Shown here in pieces: positions 26,215-35,018 of a stretch of DNA of 47,008 nucleotides. The translations under genes were made by a program, and so were the position numbers. The first letter of the stretch is position 1. Each line of letters starts with the position of its first letter. Source of the DNA: Chlorobiota bacterium (GTDB lineage Bacteria > Bacteroidota > Bacteroidia > Bacteroidales > Marinilabiliaceae). Below the pieces are notes generated by a model. It worked only from the letters and a program-made list of their open reading frames with translations. It was not told the DNA's origin and searched no databases. Location: positions 1 to 47,008 of the forward strand of contig JAADEM010000097.1 in the NCBI GenBank assembly GCA_013153405.1, written 5' to 3'.

Positions 26215-27396
26215 CTATTTAATACTTTGTTTGTAAATGGCATCTAAAAGACCATTGTTTGTCCGATCAAGAGTAAGTTGCCAGAACATAATGCCGCCAA
26301 GGTTGTTTTTTCTGGCAAACAAGGTCTTTGATTTTACGGATGTAGTATCATCATATGTTATGAAAATGCTGTCTGTTCTATTGTATAAAAATGGTGCTTT
26401 TGCTATAGAATCACGGTATTTTAAGTAGCCGTTTTTGTTTTCAAAATTTTTGCTTAATAAATAGTAAGCTATGGTAGCCTTGTCTCCCGGACCTTTGTTA
26501 TGCTGATAAAGACCTTTATTTTCCGGCGGTACACCTTTCCACGTTTTACCGTAAAAGGCAGCACCTATAATAATTTTTCCGGGAGCTATGCCTTTGTTTA
26601 TAATGAAGTTTATTGTTTTTTCAGAAGAACGGGGAGTGTCTTTTATATGATATTTAAAATATTCATAAGCCGGAGTTTTCTCTAAATCGCAATAATTAAT
26701 AATTCCCAGATTAGTGTGATGTGAAGTAAACGGAGTATTTCCTCCTGCAAAATCATATGTCATTATATTTATATAATCGACATAGTTCATTACTTTTTCC
26801 AGTTCAATGTGGTCAAAATATTTTTTCCAGCCAGCTGCTGCAAAAGTGAGCACGTAATCTTTGCCGGTTTTGTCCATCTCGTTACGCAGTTCCTGCATTA
26901 AAAATGTGAAGTTTTCTTTGTCTTCAGGTTTGTATGGATTCCCTATTCCGGGTAGTCCGGGGTATTCCCAGTCTATATCGATCCCATCAAGGTCATAATT
27001 GTTCAGGAAATTTAATACACTTTTAATGAAAATGCTCCTGCTTTTTTTTGTTGATGCCATATCTGAAAAACCACCGGAACCGTCCCAGCCTCCACAGGCT
27101 ATCATAATTTTGATATCCGGGTTTTTATCCCTGTACTTCAGAAGTTCAATCAGATTGTTGTGATCAACCGGGTTGTTAAACTGCATTTTATTGTCGATAA
27201 CCTTGGTGAATGAATATATAATGTGTGTGAGTTTTTTAAACTTAACTGATTCGGGTGGCATTACAGCTGAAGGGACATAATATGCCATAACTGCAAATTT
27301 TTGTGGAGACTCCTGTTTATTGTTGCAGCCTGTAATTTGATAAAACAGAAGTGTTGTCAGAATAAGAATAGTAACTGTATATGTATATTTTCTCAT
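26215..27396 (-). CDS. GH18 glycoside hydrolase (chitinase-like) lipoprotein
   Basis: 393 aa. The start at 27396 opens a lipoprotein signal (MRKYTYTVTILILTT, lipobox around QITGC). The earlier in-frame ATG at 27423 overlaps a promoter element at 27421-27428, so it is unlikely. The GH18 barrel shows MIACGGWDGSGGFSD and the catalytic motif LDGIDIDWEYPG, with acid/base E144 (numbering from 27396), then YDFAGG, GAAFYGKTWKG and a C-terminal GGIMFWQLTLD. It should hydrolyse beta-1,4 GlcNAc-containing substrates: chitin, or the chitobiose core of N-glycans as in endo-beta-N-acetylglucosaminidases. The insertion domain spacing looks chitinase-like, but substrate is open. Confidence 0.92.
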   Translation of the reverse strand: MRKYTYTVTILILTTLLFYQITGCNNKQESPQKFAVMAYYVPSAVMPPESVKFKKLTHIIYSFTKVIDNKMQFNNPVDHNNLIELLKYRDKNPDIKIMIACGGWDGSGGFSDMASTKKSRSIFIKSVLNFLNNYDLDGIDIDWEYPGLPGIGNPYKPEDKENFTFLMQELRNEMDKTGKDYVLTFAAAGWKKYFDHIELEKVMNYVDYINIMTYDFAGGNTPFTSHHTNLGIINYCDLEKTPAYEYFKYHIKDTPRSSEKTINFIINKGIAPGKIIIGAAFYGKTWKGVPPENKGLYQHNKGPGDKATIAYYLLSKNFENKNGYLKYRDSIAKAPFLYNRTDSIFITYDDTTSVKSKTLFARKNNLGGIMFWQLTLDRTNNGLLDAIYKQSIK

Positions 27397-27420
27397 TTCT
27401 GTTTTTGTTGGTTTTATTTT

Positions 27421-27428
27421 CAAATATA
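27421..27428 (-). promoter_or_regulatory. -7 promoter element for the GH18 gene
   Basis: Minus-strand TATATTTG, 25 bases ahead of the ATG at 27396. It supports that start. Confidence 0.5.
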
Positions 27429-27523
27429 CGTTAAAGCCATATTATATTGACAAGTGAAAATATTTTTATATGTTTGAGAATATATATAATTATAATAAAA
27501 TACTAACCTAAACCCTGTATGTT

Positions 27524-28453
27524 ATGAATCATCTGGAATGTGCATTTAAAGGTAAGAATAATTGGTGGCGATACCTCGTAATGTTCTTTATCGTGTTTTT
27601 TGCCGCAAACACTTTCGGTGCATTGCCGTTTTTTATTTATGCTGCTTATAAAGTCGGAGTTTCTGGTGCTGGATTTTCTGCCGAAAGTTTTGATATTCAA
27701 TCGTTATCATCTATGGGGGTGGATAAGAATGTTATGTTGCTGCTCTTAATGCTGCCTTTTGTAGTTAGCTTAATAACTTTTATAATTCTTATAAAGCCTC
27801 TTAACGGCAGGACGTTTTACGAAGTTGTAAACGGAACATCAGGTATCAGATGGAACAGGTTTGTTTCCGGTTTTATATCCTGGGGAATAATAATGGCACT
27901 TTACCTTGCTTTTGATTATTTTATGCATCCTGAAAATTTTGAAATCGAATTTTCGGTTGAAAGGTTTATCCCGCTTGTGTTAATATCGGTTATTCTTATT
28001 CCTGTACAAACATCATTTGAGGAAACAATGTTCAGAGGATATCTTACACAGGGTGTTGCAGTATGGACCCGTAACCGTATAGCTGCGTTGGTGATACCTG
28101 CTTTTCTTTTTGGTTTAATGCATATTGCCAATCCGGAAATTAAGGAATACGGGTTCTGGCTTACTATGCCTCAGTATATTATTTTCGGTCTTGTATTCGG
28201 TTTTACTACAATTCTCGATGATGGTATAGAGCTTGCAATGGGGGCACACGCAGCAAATAATATCTTTCTGAGTATATTTGTTACTTTCAAAGCATCTGCA
28301 TTACCAACTTATGCTTTGTTTGTTCAGAAAGAACTGGATCCGAAGAAAGAGTTGATTTCAATGTTTATTATTTCTGTTCTGTTTGTAATCTTTATGTACC
28401 GACGGTATAACTGGGATTTTAGAACTCTATTAAAACCACTTCCCAAGCCTTAA
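27524..28453 (+). CDS. CPBP family intramembrane glutamic endopeptidase
   Basis: 309 aa with about eight hydrophobic segments. The Abi/CPBP motifs are in order: EE-x3-R in TSFEETMFRGYL, the histidine in FLFGLMHIAN, and the HAANN motif in MGAHAANNIF. Relatives include Rce1-type proteases and bacterial enzymes linked to bacteriocin self-immunity or membrane signalling. Substrate is unknown. It is divergent from the GH18 gene and converges within 10 bases on the gene ending at 28463. Confidence 0.9.
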   Translation: MNHLECAFKGKNNWWRYLVMFFIVFFAANTFGALPFFIYAAYKVGVSGAGFSAESFDIQSLSSMGVDKNVMLLLLMLPFVVSLITFIILIKPLNGRTFYEVVNGTSGIRWNRFVSGFISWGIIMALYLAFDYFMHPENFEIEFSVERFIPLVLISVILIPVQTSFEETMFRGYLTQGVAVWTRNRIAALVIPAFLFGLMHIANPEIKEYGFWLTMPQYIIFGLVFGFTTILDDGIELAMGAHAANNIFLSIFVTFKASALPTYALFVQKELDPKKELISMFIISVLFVIFMYRRYNWDFRTLLKPLPKP

Positions 28454-28462
28454 TACATGTTG

Positions 28463-29719
28463 CTAAAACTCAATATTGAACCAGTTGCTGTTTTTGCCGG
28501 AGTATGAAAAGAAAAATTTTATGTAAAGCCACGGAATCATAGGAACCAGAAAGTTTAGGCTTGTTCCTGCGGCAAAAAGCGGGGAGGTTGTGAATATTTT
28601 TGGGTAAATGTCTTTTCCGTTGCCCCAATTAATGTAAACAGTATGTTCAAGGGCAAACCATTTTTTGTTGATGTAGGTAAATCCACCACCTATATAAGTT
28701 GTGTAATAGGCTTTCCCTGAAATTTCTCCCTGAAGAATACCTTTAACGTCATGTGAGCCAAGATTGTATTTCAGTGATGGTGTTTCGCTGGTTGTGTAGG
28801 CTGTTCGAAACAGGGCACTTATCTGGATTACTGAGTTAAATAGTTTATGATATGATGCGGATAATCCGAATGACTGGAAATATGGACTTTCATTGTCGAG
28901 CCCTATGCCGAAACCTGTATTTACTGAAATATTGTACCCGTCTTCCTGATGACGGATATGTGTTATGGTACCTGTAGATTCGCTGATTCCTATCGAAAAA
29001 TAATTGACCGTGTAATCATTTGGTGTTGGTATTCCGGATGTGGCAAGAGTTGTATCGGTTTTGTGCTGAAACAGGTTAAAGCTCAGATTGGGAGAAAAGG
29101 TGTACTTGAAATCGGTATGCCAGGGATTGCCAATATTTATGGAAAAACTTTTTAGCCTGTAGCCAACAGAGGATATTTGTTCTCTGTCAGCATCATACTT
29201 GTTATGCACTCCGTAGCCGTACGAAACATATCCAGACAAGTTCATGTTTTTATACAATAACTGGCGCGGGATGTTTGTTCCGAAGTGAAATGTCTTTCCG
29301 TTGGTTCCGGTAGAAAACATAATGCTTAGATTGATGTTTCTTCCTAAAAAGTTCTGATCGTTAATTCCCATTGTCAGATGAAAATCTTTTTTGTTTCCTC
29401 TGAACGACAAAACAGGAACTATTGTGAATGCATCTTTTGCCGTTAAAATAAGAGTTGTTTTATCATCAATGGTGTCGATAACAAAACTCACATCGGCAAA
29501 ATTTTTCATGTTCCATATTTTTTTTATTGATTCATCTAGCATTTGCTGAGTTACTGTTTGTCCGGCTCTGAATTCAAGTTCCCGTTTTATTATTTTGTCT
29601 TTGGTTCGCCAGTTCTTTTTAATTACAATGGAATCTATTTGTAAAGGCCCGGATATATTTTGCCCTGATATGTTTATTGCGGAAATAAGTGCTGTGAAGA
29701 TGATAAGAATCCGATACAT
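28463..29719 (-). CDS. Outer-membrane protein with POTRA-like domain and beta-barrel (BamA/surface-antigen superfamily)
   Basis: 418 aa. Signal peptide (about 1-19, ISGQ). A single POTRA-like domain (about 25-95) shows IDSIVIKKNWRTKDKIIKRE, then LDESIKKIWNMKNFADVSF, and TTLILTAKD. The rest alternates hydrophobic and polar residues as in a beta-barrel, contains GRNINLSIMFSTGTNGK, and ends in an aromatic residue (WFNIEF), the usual barrel-insertion signal. It is far shorter than BamA (about 800 aa), so it is a minor member rather than the essential insertase. Its cargo or partner is unknown. The gene stands alone. Confidence 0.82.
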   Translation of the reverse strand: MYRILIIFTALISAINISGQNISGPLQIDSIVIKKNWRTKDKIIKRELEFRAGQTVTQQMLDESIKKIWNMKNFADVSFVIDTIDDKTTLILTAKDAFTIVPVLSFRGNKKDFHLTMGINDQNFLGRNINLSIMFSTGTNGKTFHFGTNIPRQLLYKNMNLSGYVSYGYGVHNKYDADREQISSVGYRLKSFSINIGNPWHTDFKYTFSPNLSFNLFQHKTDTTLATSGIPTPNDYTVNYFSIGISESTGTITHIRHQEDGYNISVNTGFGIGLDNESPYFQSFGLSASYHKLFNSVIQISALFRTAYTTSETPSLKYNLGSHDVKGILQGEISGKAYYTTYIGGGFTYINKKWFALEHTVYINWGNGKDIYPKIFTTSPLFAAGTSLNFLVPMIPWLYIKFFFSYSGKNSNWFNIEF

Positions 29720-30071
29720 TCCGGTTGTTTTTTAATCTAAATTACGGATGAAAATGCTGTTTGATAATCTTAGTCTGTTTTAAGGGTTAAAAACACGTTA
29801 TTGGGTGTTTTTCAGGATGCTGAGATTTCTGTTTTTGGGGTGAAATGACGGTATGGGGGATAAGATGAACAAAAGTTAATATTATACTGATGGAAATATT
29901 TATAGTTAATAAAATGGAAACTATAAGTATGAGAGGGGCGGATTATTCAGGTTTTGCCAGAGATGACATTAAAAGGTGTAATTACGTTTATTTTTAGAGC
30001 CTGTTGTTCAAAGTGCATGGAAATATTCTCTTCGTACTGTATATTTATTCAGGTCAAAGTTCTATTGATAT
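29720..30071. other. Intergenic region without a clear gene
   Basis: 352 bases between divergent genes. The only possible coding stretch is a 27-codon frame at 29914-29997 on the plus strand (MRGADYSGFARDDI), which has coding-like composition but no recognisable match. No clear hairpin or promoter was identified. Confidence 0.4.
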
Positions 30072-31139
30072 ATGAAAAGGCGTGATTTTATAAAAATTGC
30101 AGCAATAACCAGTTTGTATGCCTGTGCCGGCCAGTCGTGCAGCCCTGAAAAGAAAAAGTTGAAAAACTGGATGTGGTTACGAGGAGGACAAAACCTTTCT
30201 GATGCAGAGTTGAGAGAGTTTTATCGGAAACTGAAAGATGACGGTGTTCATGGAGTTCTTCCGGATGGCAGTAACGAATTTTACGAGAGGGTGGGGCATA
30301 TTTGTAAACAGATTGGACTGGAATTTCATGCCTGGCGATGGACAATGATTAGGCCCGGATATATGAAGGTGCATCCTGAGTGGTACGCTGTGAATCGCAA
30401 TGGTGAGTCCGTGGTCAAACATCCTCCGTATGTGAATTATTACAGATGGTTATGTCCGTCGAAGAAAGAGGTTGAGGAACTTCTAATAAATGATTATACC
30501 AGCCTTTGTAATATTGAAGGACTTAACGGAGTGCATCTTGATTATGTGCGTTATTGCGATGTGATACTGCCTGTTGCACTTCAGCCAAAGTACAATCTGG
30601 TGCAGAATCATGAAATGCCTCAGTTCGACTATTGTTATTGTGATACCTGCCGGAGTAAATATAAAGCGGAATATGGTTACGATCCAATGAAGTTAAAAGA
30701 CAGAGCTGAAGATGATGAACAGTGGAGGCAGTGGCGGCTTGATCAGTTGGTTGTGCTTGTAAATAAAATAGCCGAATCTGTTCACAAAACAGGGAAACAG
30801 ATTTCGGCAGCGGTATTCCCAACACCAGAGATTGCCAGAGAACTTGTACGACAGGATTGGGAGAGGTTTAATCTGGATGCATTTATGCCGATGGCATATT
30901 TTAATGATTACAATGGTGATCTGAAATGGCTTGCGGATGTTGTAAAAAGAGATGCTGCCCTGCTTAAGGGGAAAGCCGGTTTTTATCCCGGGCTTAATCT
31001 GGGGCATGTACGTAAATATGGAATTGAGAAAGTAATTAATGTATGTCTGGCCAACGGAGCTCAGGGCGTTACATTCTTTCCTGGAAATGAGTTTTCTGAT
31101 GAGGATTGGTTGGAATTTAAAAAGATAGCTTATAAATAA
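30072..31139 (+). CDS. Tat-exported putative glycosidase (GHL10-like TIM barrel)
   Basis: 355 aa. The N-terminus is a twin-arginine signal (MKRRDFIKIAAITSLYACAG), ending near a cysteine that may be lipidated. The body looks like a TIM barrel of the kind found in GHL10/COG1649-type hydrolases: GVHGVLPDGSNEFYERVGH, FHAWRWTM, WLCPSKKEVEELLINDYTSL, then GLNGVHLDYVRYCD, where the Asp is the likely active-site residue, AVFPTPEIARELVRQDW, FMPMAYFNDY and GVTFFPGNEFS. A cysteine-rich insert (FDYCYCDTCRSKYKAEYGYD) may bind metal. Substrate unknown. The two Tat signals in this window (this and 20217) both belong to glycan-type enzymes. Confidence 0.7.
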   Translation: MKRRDFIKIAAITSLYACAGQSCSPEKKKLKNWMWLRGGQNLSDAELREFYRKLKDDGVHGVLPDGSNEFYERVGHICKQIGLEFHAWRWTMIRPGYMKVHPEWYAVNRNGESVVKHPPYVNYYRWLCPSKKEVEELLINDYTSLCNIEGLNGVHLDYVRYCDVILPVALQPKYNLVQNHEMPQFDYCYCDTCRSKYKAEYGYDPMKLKDRAEDDEQWRQWRLDQLVVLVNKIAESVHKTGKQISAAVFPTPEIARELVRQDWERFNLDAFMPMAYFNDYNGDLKWLADVVKRDAALLKGKAGFYPGLNLGHVRKYGIEKVINVCLANGAQGVTFFPGNEFSDEDWLEFKKIAYK

Positions 31140-31277
31140 TAGTTGTATTTCTGTTTTCATAGATTTAGTTAGATTAATTTTGAAGAGTCGTTGTGTAACA
31201 GCGGCTCTTTTTTATTGATTGAATCTGTAAATGCTAATGAAAAAGATTATTTTAGCTTTTGATAAATTTAATGCCTG

Positions 31278-31892
31278 ATGCCTGGTACAGATACTTATAA
31301 AACGATAAAGGAACCATCTGAAGGAATTTATAAAGAGAAGGGAAGTAAGTTTCTGGCTTTTGCGTATCCTGTTTTTAATGAGGATGAAATAAAAAAGTAT
31401 ATATCTGAATTGAAAAAGGAATATCATGATGCACGTCATCATTGTTATAGCTGGAAACTTGGTATGGATGATAATCATTACCGGATGAATGATGACGGTG
31501 AACCCTCGGGGACAGCAGGAAAACCAATTTATGGGCAGATACTATCATACGGACTTACCAATGTGCTTGTTGTTGTGGTTCGCTATTTTGGCGGAACAAA
31601 ATTGGGAACCAGTGGATTGATACATGCTTACAAAACAGCAACAAAAGATGCGTTTGAAAATGCCGAAGTTGTGGAAAAAACAGTGAACGATATTATAACT
31701 GTTTCATTTGATTATGGTGTTATGAATGATGTGATGAGAATTGTTAAGGATGAAGAGCCTGAGGTTGTTTCCCAGGATTTTAATCTTGATTGCAGAATGG
31801 TTTTGTCTGTACGCCAGAGCCATTCTCCTATGGTGGTGAAAAAGCTTAAAAAGCTGGAATCGGTAAAGGTTGAGGTAAATGACAATGATTAG
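31278..31892 (+). CDS. YigZ/IMPACT family protein
   Basis: 204 aa, the usual family length. The signature block is intact: KGSKFLAFAYPV, HDARHHCYSWKLG, DDGEPSGTAGKPIYGQI and VVVRYFGGTKLGTSGLIHAY. Eukaryotic IMPACT regulates Gcn2; the bacterial role is unclear but may involve ribosomes or nucleotide-like ligands. It is followed within 25 bases by the reductive-dehalogenase-like gene, so the two are probably co-transcribed. Confidence 0.93.
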   Translation: MPGTDTYKTIKEPSEGIYKEKGSKFLAFAYPVFNEDEIKKYISELKKEYHDARHHCYSWKLGMDDNHYRMNDDGEPSGTAGKPIYGQILSYGLTNVLVVVVRYFGGTKLGTSGLIHAYKTATKDAFENAEVVEKTVNDIITVSFDYGVMNDVMRIVKDEEPEVVSQDFNLDCRMVLSVRQSHSPMVVKKLKKLESVKVEVNDND

Positions 31893-31916
31893 CTTAACAG
31901 TATATTCCATGTGGAT

Positions 31917-33272
31917 ATGGTTATAGAAACTATTAATGTTATTGCATTAGGTGTTTTAGTTGCGTTTGCACTTCTTATGCTGGTAGCGTATTTTGTGTTC
32001 AGGAGCGAAAAGGAGAAAAGGGCTGCCGGAATATCTTTTATAGGTTTCGTTTTCTTTGTATTGGCAGTAGTGCCGGTTTATCTGTGGAGTGATGTGGCTG
32101 TTTTTTTTACAATACCCCTGCTTGTAGTTTTGATAGTAATTTCAATGGTGCTTTTTATTCCGGCATCTTTTTTCAGAAAAGAAGCAGAACCGGTTCCTGC
32201 AGGCCGGATAGATGAGCGAAATACAATGTTTTCGAGGAACGAGCTTCAGCCGGGTAAAAAGAGGTTTGATAAATATTACGAAGAATTTTCAGATCACCGG
32301 GCAAGAGATGATGTGTTCCGAAGTAATCCGGGCTTGCTGGATAAAAGATCCCTGTTTTTCAATCCCCTTGCTTTCCCAATGGCAGATGCAGGGTTTGAGA
32401 CTGTTGCTGCTTTTCATAAGCTTGTGAAAGGAGAGCCGAAAGAAACGATTGCCTATGTTGATAAGGAACGGCTTGACAGGTTTGTACGTGAATGGCTGAG
32501 ACGCGAAGGTGTTGTTTCGTCCGGAGTAACAGCTATGAAAGATTATCATTTTTACAGTATTGGTGGCAGGGGTGACCGTTATGGTAAACAGATAGGGAGG
32601 AAGCTTCCCCTGGGTATTGCTTTTACTGTAGAGATGGCAGCTGAAATGGTAGCTGCAGCGCCCCGTTCATCTATTGTTATGGAATCGTCAAGGCAGTATC
32701 TGAATGCCGGTAAAATTGCGGTACAACTTGCCATCTTTTTGCGTAATCTCGGATATGAAGCTCGTGCTCATATTGATGGTAATTATGAGGTTGTATGCCC
32801 TTTGGTGGCAAGGGATGCCGGGTTAGGAGAGATAGGGCGTATGGGATTGCTGATGACTCCAGAGCTTGGTCCCAGGGTAAGGATAGCCGTAGTTACAACA
32901 AACGCGCCTTTGAAACTTGACGACAGGAACTATGATCCGTCGGTTGAGGACTTTTGCAGTAAATGCCTGAAGTGTGCCGATGCCTGTCCTGTATCAGCAA
33001 TCCCTAAAGATGAAAAAAAGGAGATAAAAGGAGTAAAGCGCTGGCAAATAGATCAGGAAAAATGTTTTACCTACTGGAGCTATGCCGGTACCGATTGCGG
33101 ACGCTGTATCAGTGTTTGTCCATACTCACATCCCGATAATTTTTTGCATAACACTATTCGTTTTCTTATCAGGAATTTCCCTAATTTCAGAAAACCTGCA
33201 GTAATGCTCGATGACTTCTTCTATGGACGCAAGCCCAAACCACACAAAGTTCCGGAGTGGATGGATATTTGA
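31917..33272 (+). CDS. Reductive-dehalogenase-like iron-sulfur protein with N-terminal membrane anchor
   Basis: 451 aa. Three hydrophobic helices occupy about 5-85. The soluble part matches the RdhA-type catalytic region: GGRGDRYGKQIGR, then the strongly conserved AGLGEIGRMGLLMTPELGPR, and two 4Fe-4S motifs, CSKCLKCADACP from C347 (C-x2-C-x2-C-x3-CP) and, from C383, C-x10-C-x2-C-x3-CP ending CGRCISVCPYSHP. RdhA enzymes use a cobamide to remove halogens. Here there is no Tat signal; the fused membrane helices replace the usual separate RdhB anchor. It might be a catabolic or non-dehalogenating relative (compare QueG). I started at ATG 31917; a GTG at 31911 is also possible. Confidence 0.78.
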   Translation: MVIETINVIALGVLVAFALLMLVAYFVFRSEKEKRAAGISFIGFVFFVLAVVPVYLWSDVAVFFTIPLLVVLIVISMVLFIPASFFRKEAEPVPAGRIDERNTMFSRNELQPGKKRFDKYYEEFSDHRARDDVFRSNPGLLDKRSLFFNPLAFPMADAGFETVAAFHKLVKGEPKETIAYVDKERLDRFVREWLRREGVVSSGVTAMKDYHFYSIGGRGDRYGKQIGRKLPLGIAFTVEMAAEMVAAAPRSSIVMESSRQYLNAGKIAVQLAIFLRNLGYEARAHIDGNYEVVCPLVARDAGLGEIGRMGLLMTPELGPRVRIAVVTTNAPLKLDDRNYDPSVEDFCSKCLKCADACPVSAIPKDEKKEIKGVKRWQIDQEKCFTYWSYAGTDCGRCISVCPYSHPDNFLHNTIRFLIRNFPNFRKPAVMLDDFFYGRKPKPHKVPEWMDI

Positions 33273-33325
33273 TATGATGAGGAATTGATGAATCGGGTAG
33301 CTGAGGAATTGATGATTTAATATTG

Positions 33326-33660
33326 CGGTGCTCTGCACCTTTGGGCAGGTTGGAACAAAGAACTAATTAGTCCTGCAACAATGTAACACTTTAATCATTA
33401 ATCCAATGTCGAATGTCCAACGCTGAATGATGAATAACGAATTAACCGGTGCTCTGCATCTTTGGCGAAGGAAACCAAAAACCAATTAGCCCTGTAATAA
33501 TGTAACACTTTAACCATTAATCCAATGTTGAATGTCCAACGCTGAATGATGAATGACGAATTAACCGGTGCTCTGTACCTTTTGGCAGGTAGGAACCAAG
33601 AACTAACAAACCATAAACCCAATAGCCCTGTAGCCATTTAACCATAGAACCCTAGAATCA
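33326..33660. repeat. Tandem repeat, about 120-bp unit, roughly 2.5 copies
   Basis: Units begin with CGGTGCTCTG at 33326, 33447 and 33566 (periods 121 and 119). Each of the first two contains CCTGYAAYAATGTAACACTT, a TTAATCCAATG segment, and ends CGAATTAAC. The third unit diverges after about 40 bases into a string of short related phrases. Just upstream (33284-33316) a shorter GAGGAATTGATGA motif occurs twice. It fills the 393-base gap between converging genes. A 79-codon minus-strand frame across it is a by-product of the repeat. Confidence 0.85.
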
Positions 33661-33665
33661 TAGAG

Positions 33666-34940
33666 TCATTCTTTCCCCCAAAGCTTATCCAACCTTTCCT
33701 TAATTTTGGCTTCGGCCGGGTTTGATTGCGGAGTGTACAGCTTTTTATTTTTTACTTTATCAGGCAGATAATCCTGAACTACAAAATTCCCGGGATAACT
33801 GTGGGCATATTTGTATTCTTTGCCATAATCCATATCCTTCATTAGCTTGGTAGGGGCATTACGCAGGTGTAAGGGAACAGGAAGGTTGCCCGTCTTCTTT
33901 ACAAGCTCCTGAGCATCGTTTATGGCCATATAGGCAGAGTTGCTTTTGGGACTTGTGGCAAGGTAGATAGTAGTTTCGGACAGGATTATCCTTGCTTCGG
34001 GCCAGCCGACGGTGTTGATGGCATTGAAACAGTTGTTGGCTAGCAAAAGTGCATTTGGGTTTGCCAGACCTATATCTTCGGCAGCAGATATGATCAATCG
34101 GCGTGCTATGAACTTTGGGTCTTCACCGCCTTCGACCATACGGGCAAGCCAGTATACAGCTGCATCCGGGTCACTTCCGCGAATGGATTTGATGAAGGCG
34201 GAGATGATATCGTAATGCATTTCCCCGTTCTTGTCGTACTGGGCAGGATTTTGCTGCAGGTTAGCCGTTACGTTATCGTTTGTTATTTCAATAATATCAC
34301 TATCACCTGCAGCATTTGCCAGAAGCTCTATTATGTTAAGGAATTTACGGGCATCACCACCGGAGTACTGCAATAGTGCTTCATCCTCTTTAAGTTCTAT
34401 TTTTTTCTTTCTCAGAACCGGATCATCCTTTCTTACTTTCTCAAGCAGTTCAAGAAGGTCTTCTTTTTCAAGAGGTTTAAGAACATAAACCTGACAGCGG
34501 GATAGCAGGGGAGAGATAACTTCGAATGACGGATTCTCGGTTGTGGCTCCTATCAATGTAACCACTCCCTCTTCAACGGCCCCGAGCAGACTGTCCTGCT
34601 GAGACTTGCTGAAACGGTGTATTTCATCAATAAACAGTATTGGCGATGCAGTGTTGAAAAAACGTGCTTTGCGTGCCTTTTCAATGGCTTCACGCACATC
34701 TTTAACTCCGGAGCTTACTGCCGAAAGCACATAGAACGGTCTTTGTAATTGATTGGCAATGATTTTGGCAAGAGTCGTTTTCCCAACACCCGGTGGTCCC
34801 CACAGAATGATGGATGAGATATTGCCCGAATCTATCATCTTCCTTAACACAGCACCTTCGCCTACAAGGTGTTTCTGACCAATGTAGTCTTCAAGAGTTT
34901 TCGGACGCATTCGTTCTGCCAATGGAGGATAGCCGTTCAT
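33666..34940 (-). CDS. rarA: Replication-associated recombination protein A (MgsA/WRNIP1 family AAA+ ATPase)
   Basis: 424 aa. An AAA+ clamp-loader-like ATPase that acts at stalled replication forks. The N-terminus PLAERMRPKTLEDYIGQKHL is the family signature; Walker A is GPPGVGKTT (48-56), Walker B is LFIDEIHRFSK, sensor 1 is LIGATTENPSFEV, and the C-terminal tetramerisation part carries RGSDPDAAVYWLARMVEGGE and LHLRNAPTKLMK. The start at 34940 fits the family length. A -7 element (TACATTTG, 34960-34967 on the minus strand) lies just ahead. It is divergent from msrA. Confidence 0.96.
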   Translation of the reverse strand: MNGYPPLAERMRPKTLEDYIGQKHLVGEGAVLRKMIDSGNISSIILWGPPGVGKTTLAKIIANQLQRPFYVLSAVSSGVKDVREAIEKARKARFFNTASPILFIDEIHRFSKSQQDSLLGAVEEGVVTLIGATTENPSFEVISPLLSRCQVYVLKPLEKEDLLELLEKVRKDDPVLRKKKIELKEDEALLQYSGGDARKFLNIIELLANAAGDSDIIEITNDNVTANLQQNPAQYDKNGEMHYDIISAFIKSIRGSDPDAAVYWLARMVEGGEDPKFIARRLIISAAEDIGLANPNALLLANNCFNAINTVGWPEARIILSETTIYLATSPKSNSAYMAINDAQELVKKTGNLPVPLHLRNAPTKLMKDMDYGKEYKYAHSYPGNFVVQDYLPDKVKNKKLYTPQSNPAEAKIKERLDKLWGKE

Positions 34941-34959
34941 ATTGATAATATTTATTGTT

Positions 34960-34967
34960 CAAATGTA
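34960..34967 (-). promoter_or_regulatory. -7 promoter element for rarA
   Basis: Minus-strand TACATTTG, 20 bases ahead of the rarA ATG. No clear -33 element. Confidence 0.4.
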
Positions 34968-35018
34968 CAAAAACAGATTTATTATTTATCTTGCAGGGTA
35001 TCCAAATTGATAGTTTTT

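Noticed and set aside
33398-33637. 79-codon minus-strand frame in the tandem repeat
   Set aside because: It runs across the repeat units, its peptide is itself repetitive, and it has no ribosome site or family resemblance. It is a by-product of the repeat.
33326-33660. CRISPR array
   Set aside because: The repeat unit is about 120 bp and contiguous, with no short repeat/unique spacer pattern and no cas genes nearby.
34869-35018. N-terminal extension of msrA by 50 residues
   Set aside because: It overlaps the rarA start and the divergent promoter region; the ATG at 35019 opens a clean signal peptide.
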